From Arbacia lixula (taxonomy: Eukaryota > Echinodermata > Echinoidea > Arbacioida > Arbaciidae): a stretch of DNA of 64,000 nt. Position 1 is the first letter of the stretch. Each line of letters starts with the position of its first letter. The notes under the pieces are model-generated. The model searched no databases. It had not been told where the DNA came from and saw only the letters and a program-made list of their open reading frames with translations. The position numbers were made by a program, and so were the translations under genes. Positions 26,701-36,300 of the stretch are shown in pieces. The stretch spans positions 17,431,926 to 17,495,925 of the forward strand of contig OZ022584.1 in assembly GCA_963669155.1 (NCBI GenBank). The letters are read 5' to 3'.

Positions 26701-29610
26701 TTGACTGACTATTTTTACACCGCCGTGCAAACCATTAGACTCCACTGACTTCAACTGGTCTCAATATCATTCGATTGCACTGATTTCTAATGTTTTTTTT
26801 TCCTGGTTTGACTGAGTATTTTTACACCGTCATGCAAACCGTTACATTCCATTGACTTATACTGGTCTCCATATTATTATATTCCACTGATATATAATGG
26901 TTTCTTCTAGTTTGACTTATTAATTTACCCCGCTGTGCAAACGATTAGATCCCACTAGTTTATATCGGTTTAACCTGATCTCAATACCATTAGATTTCAC
27001 AATTTGTAATAGTTTCTTCTGGTGTGACTGAGTATTTTTAAACCGCCGTGCAAACCAAATAGACTCCACTGACTTCTACTGGTCTTAATACAATTATACT
27101 GCACTGGCTTCCAGTGTTTTTTTACTGGCCCCAATGTCTTATGTAGAAGCAATTTCTACACACTGTCAGTCGGCGGCAACTAATTTGTCATAAAGTTACC
27201 GGTGTGACAGTAGATACAAGGTTACCGAGTGATATGCTCTCTATTAAATATCGACATCTTGTCAAGTCCATCTATTGTTTAATGGTCCTTCCGCTTGTCT
27301 CCTAACAGTAAAGACCCTTTCCCCAAAACCAATCAAACAATAATGAAGGGAGAGGGGGCCGTGAACTTGGGGAAAACACTAAATCCCAATCTACGATGTA
27401 GTGAATTATTCCATGTTTGTTTTTTCTTTTTCTCCCACTTTAGGCATAGGCTCATCAATGACGTTTATGCTGTTAACGATAGCCGTCAATGATTTCTTTC
27501 CTGAAAACTTTATCAGAATGAACACATTAACTCTGTACGGTTACACGGCAGGTGCGATTGTCTTACCCATCATCACAGAACGCTCTTTTGAAGCCTACGG
27601 CCAAACAGGTGCGCTCCTCATCTTGGGTGGAATCTCACTGCACGCGGTAGCATGCGGCGCCACCATCCGCAAACCACCACTACGAACAGAGACTGGGGCG
27701 AAGGAGACTAACGCGGGCCTTCAAGAACGAGATGCAAGAGGAAGTACCCAAAGCGATGACAGAAATAAACTATCACGGCGAAGCCGTAGAGCGAACGACG
27801 GGGTGACAGGGATGCCGGGAGAGTCCTCTGAACTGATTGAATGTGATGACAGGGAAAAGACCCCAGAGTCTGCGGGAGAACTGCGTCAAACATGTAGTAA
27901 AACAATTAAGGACAAATGTCCATGCACATTTTGTGCCAATGTGGAAGACACGTCTCTTGTTGCGGATATGAAAGGTGATTCAGATGAGGATGAAAGGCCA
28001 GCCGATAAGACTGATGAAAGTGAAAACGTTGACGGAGCTATGCATGTGCCAAACGTGATGGGTGCACAAAAGACTTCCACCTTAGAACCGGACTTAGGTC
28101 AGCGTGTTCCATTGCTAAGTGGTGATCTTAAGGAAACGAATCGTGTCTCAAAGTCTAGTCGCGGCAAATCGATATTTATGTCTTTGGTGTCCCCTTTTTA
28201 TACGTTTTTGGTGAAAGAACCGCTGTTCGTTTTCACACTACCTTCTTTGTTTCTCATGGGCTATGGCTTTAATGGCTGGATGCTGTTCCTCGTGCCTCAC
28301 GCAGATCAGCTTGGCTTCCCTAGATCCCGGGCCGTCTTCCTATCAGCGTTCGGTGGGTTTGGCGGGATCCTCGGACGAACGTCCTTCATTGCCGCCGTCT
28401 GGTACAACATCGATCCCTTCCGCATATACACAGCTGTTGCCGGCATCTGCAGTCTGACGTTTCTTCTGGACTTCCTTGGGTCTGCGTACGGCACGCGAGC
28501 CGCTCTGGCGCTCGTCCAAGGCTTCTGCTTCTTCATCTTAGACAGCATGACAAGCGTCCTCAGCAAGGAAGCCATCGTGGAGAGCGGCAACTTCAGTACC
28601 GCATATGCGCTAGGTTCCGTCATGTTCGGCTCTGGAGCATCTGCTGCGGGATACTTGACAGGTAGGGCTGCCATTGGCTATTGCATAGCTATATTGTGCG
28701 CATATGATTGATAAAAACGAATTTTGATTCAAGATTCAAGATTTGATTTTTATTGTCTCCATAAAAATACAGAAAATTGGCCTCCACTGGCAAAAAAATG
28801 CAAAGGAATGACAGAAAATTACAAAACATGATGCGAGATAATATATAATTCTCAGGCATCAGTGGTGTGTTAGCACTGTGGTGTTACCGAGTGGTGTTAT
28901 TGTTCATGTTGTTGGTGGTGTTGATGGTGGAGGTTGTAGTCTTGCGGGGAAGAAGGGAGGGGTTGGGTTCAAGTATCCTTGTGGTGTAAGTGGCGGCTTT
29001 GAACCGCAGTCAACTATGGATCTTGTCATGCCCCTGTTTCTCACCTAAGAACGCTTGTGCAATAATGTTTGTCAATGTTACATTGTAGGCCAATGACTGT
29101 GGCGTACGTGATTCTTAGTATTCACAATTCTATACCCTATGCAACTTTCGAGAGATATGATGTACAATGTCGGTTCTTGAACTAGACATCGCCTGCCCTA
29201 CAAATAACAAAAAATTCTAACACAATTTTTAAAGGAATGGTACGTAGCAGATGAACAACTCCGTGAACGATCTTGACCTAGCACAGATATCGTGCAGCAA
29301 GGAGAGTGAGAGTGGAGATGGTGCACATTATTGTGTGCATGATGCATCTTATATCCCATGGCTTGGCCTTTGATTGCGGCATCCCTCTCAGATCAGTCTG
29401 TGCACTGTAATGGGGGAGACATTTAAAACAATATGACGTATAAACGACAATTATCATGATGGTTGTTCTCTCCATGCAGGCCACTTGTTTGACGTCACTC
29501 AATCTTACACCAAGGTCTTCATGATCACGGGGGGTATTCTTGGAGGCATGACTGTCCACCTGTTCACCACCGCTCTTCTTATCAAACGACATCGAACCAG
29601 ACTTTCATAA
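20528..29610 (+). CDS. Monocarboxylate-transporter-like MFS carrier (SLC16 family), 4 exons, 562 aa
   Basis: This is a plasma-membrane-type major facilitator protein related to the SLC16 proton-coupled monocarboxylate transporters; its substrate cannot be read from sequence. Exons 20528-20726, 25740-25880, 27444-28661 and 29480-29610 join with phase-1 junctions at every intron to give 562 codons and TAA. The N-lobe has about six helices and ends in the family block GALLILGGISLHAVACGATI. A hydrophilic, Glu/Asp/Ser-rich loop of about 180 residues follows. The C-lobe (from FLVKEPLFVFTLPSLFLMGY) ends at GHLFDVTQSYTKVFMITGGI and a short basic tail. The usual TM1 motif DGGWGW is replaced by KLHWGHVLVFSKF, although KSFGV downstream is kept, so this is a divergent member. 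Intron 1 hosts a LINE; intron 2 hosts a minisatellite. Exact orthology to MCT9/12-type proteins is not claimed. Confidence 0.85.
20846..24420 (-). mobile_element. Broken non-LTR retrotransposon (CR1/Jockey group) with PHD-like finger
   Basis: Minus-strand pieces appear in order. A Cys/His finger (ALLCTDCSLWTHNSCG, about 24190-23990) comes first. An endonuclease domain start (LAHLNIRTLRNK and DVLGISETWLNEND, about 23880-23720) follows, then a linker segment near 23377-22787. The reverse transcriptase has catalytic FYADDT near 22060, and a C-terminal region has LVPNKILVNLYFALLLLYID near 21780-21700. The 3' end has an AATAAATAATAAAT tail at about 20850-20880. Frames shift several times, so it is inactive. 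The endonuclease interior is largely deleted or scrambled. It lies antisense in SLC16-like intron 1. Confidence 0.8.
24425..24760 (-). repeat. (TTTA)n tract and adjoining retroposon-like 3' end
   Basis: TTTATTTATTTATT repeats (24430-24475) read as an A-rich tail on the minus strand and directly abut the 5' side of the LINE above. The adjoining 250 bp is AT-rich without a frame. It may be the tail of a second short minus-strand retroposon; this is tentative. Confidence 0.35.
25740..25880 (+). CDS. SLC16-like exon 2
   Basis: Acceptor CATCTTTATAG and donor GTAGCG|GTGAGT bound this 141-nt exon. It encodes IFVPMFLAKTNAKVVGMVGG, LIGGSSLAVSAFV and TSTLAVCFICSG. These are TM2-TM4 of the N-lobe, with the glycine-rich turn typical of MCT helices. 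Phase 1 on both sides. Confidence 0.85.
26122..26315. mobile_element. Palindromic MITE with GTTCGTAAGTTACGAAC arms and C tract
   Basis: The left arm GTTTCACCAAGCTGTTCGTA through CCCTTCTTGTGCTAAAT pairs almost perfectly with the right arm ATTTAGCACAAGAAGGG through GAACAGCTTGGTGA. The loop is about 35 nt. The right end runs into 18 C. Each arm also contains the short palindrome GTTCGTAAGTTACGAAC. It lies in SLC16-like intron 2. Confidence 0.7.
26590..27130 (+). repeat. Minisatellite, five ~108-bp monomers with 3-monomer higher-order period
   Basis: Monomers start at about 26600, 26708, 26817, 26922 and 27033. Each opens with ATTTTTACACCGCCGTGCAA or a variant, and carries CACTGACTT and TCTTCTGGTTTGACT words. 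Monomer 1 matches monomer 4 best (both with GATCCCACT and CCTGATCTCAATACCATTAG). Monomer 2 matches monomer 5 (AGACTCCACTGACTTC). The higher-order step is thus about 323 bp. Confidence 0.65.
27444..28661 (+). CDS. SLC16-like exon 3 (TM4-TM12 bulk and cytosolic loop)
   Basis: This 1218-nt exon runs from acceptor TCCCACTTTAG to donor TTGACAG|GTAGGG. It encodes the end of the N-lobe, the whole central loop (residues about 195-375, rich in Asp, Glu, Ser, Arg, with a CPCTFC motif), and most of the C-lobe. It includes GYGFNGWMLFLVPHADQLGF, the MCT-like helix 8 region, and SVMFGSGASAAGYLTG. An intron-free C-lobe exon is common in SLC16 genes. Confidence 0.85.
28726..28860 (-). repeat. Retroposon 3'-end-like tract
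   Basis: GATTCAAGATTCAAGATTTG, followed by TTTTTATTGTCTCC and an AT-rich block, resembles the minus-strand 3' end of LINE-type elements whose tails are short tandem words. There is no frame. It lies in SLC16-like intron 3. Confidence 0.35.
29480..29610 (+). CDS. SLC16-like exon 4 and stop
   Basis: Acceptor CTCCATGCAG leads to GHLFDVTQSYTKVFMITGGI, then LGGMTVHLFTTALLIKRHR and TAA at 29608-29610. This is the last helix and basic cytosolic tail. Phase 1 agrees with exon 3. Confidence 0.85.
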
Positions 29611-30437
29611 AGAATAGTCCTGTTTCTCAATACATGTTTCCTTTTGCATGATTACTCGCTCATGATCGTTCCTCTGTGACAACCCCGTAAAAACATTCGT
29701 CTTCGCCACACTTTCTTTTAAAAGCCCTCCTTTTCCGTAACATACATCAGCCACCCTGGATTTATCCTAAGGTTTTCATGTAACAAATGACATCTTTTTA
29801 TCTCTGGATAAAGGAGCGGACGTTATTCTTTCTTCTATTTGCAGGTTGTATGGTTTTCTAACCCTTATGAACACAAATCGAATATAAAAGATTCGTCCTT
29901 GGGATTGAATTGTACAGTGGTTTGATGTATTACTATGCCCCATTCATTGTTGTTATTTTTTCAGACCATATTGTAACCACTATTTGTACATGTATGTTTT
30001 CTTTTATTACTGCCGATTTGGGATATCCGCCGTATCTTGTGAAAGTTTGCATTTGATCGTTGTACATTGATTTACGGAAACAAAGACAAACAACTCTATT
30101 TGACATCTTTCTGTCTGCATGCAAAATGACATTCGTTTCATAGCGTCGAACTGCTCTTTTGTGTCTAACAAATGACATCCCTTTTTTTATCAAGCTGAAG
30201 GAGTGGACGTTACCCTTGTCCTGCATGTACTTTATGCGTGTTCAACAACATTACCTTTTATTACAGCGATTAAAACTGCCTTTTTTTATTTGGCAGCCAA
30301 ACAGTTGGATTGAAATAGTCATATTTATCCAAGCACACTCATATTGTAGTGATTGGAAACGAGCAGTCATCCAGACAAACCATCTCTCAAGGAGTCCTTC
30401 AAGGGTCTGTAGTCTCCCAATGTTACTATATACATCT

Positions 30438-30679
30438 CTGCCCTACTTTGACAAAAGGAAGCAACTAACAAAAGAGACTTTTCTTGTAAATGAGCAAAAT
30501 GTATCTGTGTCTTGCATTGGCATCAGTGCAACACCACATCATGTTAGATCTCGTCGCAAGATAAATATTTCTTCTCCAACTTTTGTCTGTATGCACGGAA
30601 TGCTGGCTACAATATATGAGTTGCAATAACTCAAATTTGAATGATGTGTCACTTGCTTCCTTTCGTCAAAGTAGGGCAG
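30438..30679. mobile_element. MITE with CTGCCCTACTTTGAC ends (family D), copy 1
   Basis: The ends CTGCCCTACTTTGACAAAAG and the inverse CTTTCGTCAAAGTAGGGCAG enclose about 190 bp including GCATTGGCATCAGTGCAA. A second copy lies at 63117-63357, 33 kb away. There is no transposase. Confidence 0.7.
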
Positions 30680-32739
30680 ATCCCCTCTAGAAAGTACAAT
30701 CAACAACATTGAGAAGATGTTTAATATTAAACGCAACACTTTGGGCAATGGAATATGAGTTAAACGCAAAGTTACGGTTGATTTCATGGAGATTTCATTT
30801 TGTGTCTTACGTTTAATCATAACTTGTTAAATGCACGTTGACCAAGTTCCGTAACAAGGCTATCCTTTATCCATTATCCTCTTAAGATTTGATTCTGTTG
30901 AAAAAATTGTAATTGTTTTATGCATGATGTCATGATTATCATTGTACATTTTACATGTTACTATATTGTGCTATTTGTGATCATTTTAACTAAACACAAC
31001 AAAAAGAAAGCCCCCTCCCCTAAGCAAAATAGCATAAATTGTTTTATCAAAGATGTTTTGAGCAAAATAATTTGACAGGATTGTTTCTTAACTTATTGAC
31101 TAACTTCCGTAAGAAAATCGTATTAATCCACTAAGTCATGCATGAGGGAGCACACATTAAAGGCAAAATTGTCACTTTTCAAAAGACACAAGGGTAATTT
31201 TAGGATTCTGTCATATGAATTATTAATGAATTCTATTTCTGGTGCATAATTTATGTCTTTTCATTGTTTATCATCCATCTCTCGACGCACTCACACCTAT
31301 CCCGACACTTAACCCATTGTTCTCGTTGAGTGAGCACAGTTTAGAAGATATTCATCCCTCTTGAGTTTGAAACTTTTAAAAACCCTCTATTTTTGTGAAA
31401 AAATAAAACTCTGGATATTTTGACAAAGATGTAACGTGACATAAGTAATAAGACATAAGAACGTAAGTGAATACACTTATAATACAATTATAAACGAGTA
31501 TTTGAGGATGTACACGTCGGTTTCAATAAATCAATGAATAAACTTTAATGAGATCTGTGGTATTCCTATCGTTTCATTTCCCCTGTCTCCGTCTGTCCCT
31601 GCTTGTTTCATTGTCCATTTATCATTGGGTTCATTGGGATTAGCAGTGGGCTCCGAGATGAAAGAAACTTTCAGAATACTATTGAATCATGCAATGTGGT
31701 GTTTCTTCTTCTATCGACCCACGCCCTTCTTGCTCTCCTCCCTCCCCCTATATTCGATACAATCATTCTTTTGGAACTTAACATTTGGATGTGTCACATA
31801 ATCAATTCAGAAAATAATGATACCACTGAGCATCACCAAATCAAATCAGAAGGTCTTTTCTGACAATCATGATTTATTGATGACACTGTAATGGAAGTTG
31901 CTATGGATTCATGATGCACAATGGGCATTGTTGTGTTCCTAATTCATTATCTAGTACACATAAATGTTTAGATCAAAATTTGTCCATAAGTTGAACAACG
32001 ACTTCATATTCAAAAATTATTACAAAAATATTATTTGATGAAATATCACGAAACCCGATTCTAAAAAGTTTGACACCCTTTGTTCTGATGATTTTGGCTT
32101 CCATTGAGTTGTTGTGAGTTGATTTTAATTATTTGTCAAGTTTCCAAAAGAAAATGCTAGGACCTTGTGGCTTCATTTGCAGGGAAGTGATAGGACGGAG
32201 ACACAACTTCAGCGTCATATATTCTTGGACGCCTTTATTAATTTTGTCTACGATTTCATCCGTTTCCATTCCTGCACATTGAACGGAACGACTTTAACGC
32301 ACACTGAAAACGGGTGCGTGTACAATGCAAACAACTTAAGACCTACCTATTTTAATACATTTCTTGTATAACTATTTGTTTAGGGCATGATGTATACATA
32401 GAGAACCATATCATTTTAGTCATAATTGAGTTCCTGTCGTATAAGTCCTGCTGTGTGTGCGCGCACTGTTAGTCCGGCATGTTATCATTCATCTATTGGA
32501 TGTAAGTAATTTTATTTATGGCTGTATGGAGTGCTCAACATTAAGAAATTTTGATTATTCAAAATGGCATCCTAGATGGCTGCTGCGAAGGACTAAAATG
32601 AGGATTTTCTACTCGTATGCCTATCAAATTGATCTAGTCTTGGTCAATGAATGCGTATTTGGGACACACGAACATAATCAAAAAGGAGTTAGATGGCTTG
32701 AGAAAATGGTTAAGATGGTAACCAGCAAGATGGTCATGA

Positions 32740-32930
32740 TCATGCATGATCGATAATGATGATGATCATCAACATGATCATTCATCATCATGATTATGAT
32801 CATCATTGTCATGATCATCAGTAACATTTATTTATCGTTGTTATCATGTAGCATCATTATCATCATCACCATTACTATCATGATCATCATGTACATCATG
32901 ATCATGATCAACACGTGTCTTAAAGTGAAG
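32740..32930. repeat. ATC/GAT/CATGATCATG low-complexity tract
   Basis: Dense GATCATCATGATCATG words, many self-complementary. Apparent frames are rich in Ile and Met and are artefacts of the simple sequence. Confidence 0.75.
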
Positions 32931-33148
32931 ACAGACCAACTTATTCGTCCTCATGATGAATTAAATTTCTAGTTTTTATACTAGGAGCGGTACGTAGTTT
33001 GGGCGATAATATTAGCTGAAGGGGCTATTTTAGTTGCAAGTTTAAGCTACTAGTGCCATCGTACATCACTACATGATTAAGTTACTTCTTCACGAGGGAA
33101 ATCCACCTTGTTTTACTTCAATCACTGTTGTCCGTTCCTTGTCTCACG

Positions 33149-33331
33149 ATGCCGATGGCGTACCTAGAATGGTTTGAAGAATTATCATTTCTTTCAAAAA
33201 CTGCCATTGTTTTAAGCACAAGTGGTGCTCTAATAGGTGGCACATATTTTCTGCTGCGACATCTTCGAGGCCGAGGAACAGGCGAAAATGGAAGTCAAAC
33301 AGGAACCGCCGGCGGGACAGGCGCAAATGAC
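33149..33331 (+). CDS. ARL10: ARL10 exon 1 (membrane anchor)
   Basis: The start is ATG at 33149, with a second in-frame ATG two codons later. The exon encodes MPMAYLEWFEELSF, the hydrophobic stretch, then a basic Gly-rich linker (HLRGRGTGENG). Donor GAC|GTGAGT, phase 0. Confidence 0.8.
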
Positions 33332-36300
33332 GTGAGTCGGTGTCTTCACTCTTCTTTCTTCATCTCTCAGCAATCATGGCAATACATGGATATAATCATG
33401 GATAATATTGAGACAATGGCTTGGCATTATCGTACTTTAAATGTACTCTCCAGTGCCAAGTTATTCCTGAATTTATAAACTAGTTACAGCTTCATTTGAC
33501 CTCACCAGTTTACAGTATACTGCAAAACAAAAAGAAATGTTTTTTAATTTCTTAAAGTAAACCGTGTCCATGACGACTAACTCTGTCTCTGATGAGAATG
33601 TCATTATGCACAATATCTGGGCCTGGTATTTTGCTTTGCCCTAAGGCTTAAGTCACTGCTTTTCTGTATTATTCTTGGTCTCACATCATTGCTTATAAAT
33701 TTTAATATTGGACTGCACTGCTTTCCATTTGACTTAACTGCGACCAGCCCGCTCACGCAGTGAGCGGGCTGCGGAGCACGGAGCTTTGAAGCAAGGAAGT
33801 CGAGATTAGCAGTAATTATATTAGTTGGTTTCAACAATTCTGTAACTAAAATCTCAATTCTATTGCACATATTTACGTAAAATATATACCTGAATAATTC
33901 CGTGATTGGTTTGAAAATGAATTTAATCCATGTTGCATTTTTAAAAATTGTTTTCGACCTTAAGTGGTTCAGAGTCGCGCGACAGCAGCTGCGATGGAAA
34001 ACTTATGCGCATGCGCCAGTTCCCCTTTACGGTATACGTTTTTGAAGCAGCCAAGATGGCAGCCTCGGTGGACCGTATTCGTTACAAAGATCATGATCAT
34101 ATGTGAAGAGGAAATATGTAACGTTGCTTAGCATTTTCAAACAATTTTATAGCTCAGGTATACATTCAATACAATTAGCCATTTATATGTGATAAATGTA
34201 CTTGAAATGAGCAATTCATTCATGTGCTCGGGTTGATTTCTCAGTAGTCGGACCAGACATGCAGGGAAATGGGTGGCGAGCCCTCAGGACGCTCCCGCTG
34301 TGCGGGAGCAGTACCGGGGCTACATTTGACTATGATATGAAGATGATGAATATATGAGGACCCCACGCCAGCGGCGCCAGGCCCAGGTCCTCCTACATCC
34401 AGCTATTGTTAAATGGGATCAACATTTCATTTGCAACAACTGGGGGGAAAATGTAAAAGATATGCAAAATATGGACTGAGTGCGCTACTATGAGTCTTAA
34501 AGAACTGTGATGGGTATTTTTTTTATCTCTTGTCCAGGTTTAAAATTTCTGTGCCAGAATCTGTGACTTAAACGGGTTGGTAATATTTTTGCATGAACTG
34601 CAGCATTACTTTAAAAACATTGCTGTTGCTGCGCTTCACATTTTATGTGGGGCGCTATAGCGATAGGAATTGTGGCCCTTCCAAACATGTCAAGACATCT
34701 GCACAATTTAAAGAGATGACAAATCCTATGTTCTACTTTGTTTTACCAGGTAACTCCTGAGAAGCGGGTGCTGGTCTTGGGACTGGACGGGGCAGGGAAG
34801 AGCAGCCTGTTGAAATGCCTGAGTCACCAGGACGGAGACGGCCGACTAGAGCCAACAGAGGGCTTCAATGTCATGTGTATACAGGGCAAGAACACAACAC
34901 TCAATGTGTGGGAAGGTATGCATGATGTACAGTGGGGTTACCACATGCAGGTTTTCTTATTGCTCACTTACAGTAGTTAATTAATTTGCTGATGATTAGG
35001 GTCCTCCCCCTGGACATATGGTGATGGAATTCCTTTTGAAAATGAATTAGTGTTTATCAATGATCTCTGAAATCTGGAGGAAGAATAAACAGAAGAAGAG
35101 AAGGTAAAAAGTTGTTATCTAGTATCAAAATGTGTCGTCTGACTACATAGACTGAATTTGGTTGGAATCTGTTCTTGAAAATTAATCAGTGTTCATGAAT
35201 CTTACAGATACATATTATGTTTAAAGTTCTGAATCAATGTCAATGTGTGGTTGGAATCATCACTTAAATTTAAAAGATTTACTTCACTGTCTGTATATCA
35301 AACTGTACTTCACTGTACTTGAATTTTACTTTCCCTTTCTTTACAAGGAGGAAGATATTTGTTCTTGCTCAAGATTGTATTTATCTCAAGAGTTGCATTG
35401 TACTTTGGAGGCTGCAATACTTCATTACTCTTGTTCAGATTGCTGATATTATAAATACTCACTGCCATACACCTTCTACCTTTCATTCCCATGATGCAGT
35501 GGGCGGTACCAAGAATGTGAGGTCATACTGGGATAACTTCCTGCAGGGCACAGAGCTCCTCGTCTTTGTGGTGGATTCAGCCGATGAGTCACGGATACCC
35601 GAGGCGAAGGAGGAACTTCACAAGCTGCTCAAGGACGGCCGCATGGAGAGAGTACCGCTCCTAGTCGTCGCCAACAAGCAGGTAGGAAGCGAGCCACTAA
35701 GTCTTGTCGCCTGTTCTTAGCTTTGTCATTGAGGTGCAGGATACTTACTTTTCACTCCAAAATTTTTAAAGTCTAGCCTTTATTCTCTCTTCCGCATGAA
35801 AACAGTGTCGCTGCTGGTCGTTGCCAACAAGCATGTAGGAAGCTAACCACTGATTACAAGTACTGTTACCCATTCTTAGCCTCGGCTCTAGGGTGCAGAC
35901 TGATTATTTTTCAATATAAGAATTGTAACAAAGTCTTTGCATACACACTAGTCTTCATCCTTTTACTGCATGGACAGAGTACCGCTGCTAGTCGTCGCCA
36001 ACAAGCAAGTAGGAAGCCAGCTACCGGTACTTATTAATGTAACCCTTTCTTAGCCTTATCTCTAGGGTGCAGGCTGCTTATTTTTTCCCTTTTATGATAA
36101 TAACCAAATCTGGAGACTACCCCTCATTCTCTCTACCGCATGGACAGAGTGCCGCTGCTTGTCGTCACCAACATGCAGGTGTTGTGTGTATTTCCTGTGG
36201 AAAATGCAGTAATGGCTCATTAACTCATGGAGTCTGTGACCTCTGTCCTTGTAGTATACTGTATTGTAATGTCATTGTTGTGCTTAATATATGTATTTAT

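Larger units (their letters stand above)
29611..33148 (+). other. Intergenic between SLC16-like gene and ARL10
   Basis: No further exons were recognised. It contains the 3' UTR of the SLC16-like gene of unknown length and a diverged repeat of AACAAATGACATC with GGACGTTA (about 29785-29840 and 30165-30225). It also contains the MITE at 30438-30679, AT-rich unique DNA to about 32750, and a GATCATCATG low-complexity tract at 32740-32930. Confidence 0.5.

Noticed and set aside
30159-30629. 156-codon open frame
   Set aside because: It runs through the family D MITE ends, has no family motif and biased hydrophobic composition. Chance frame.
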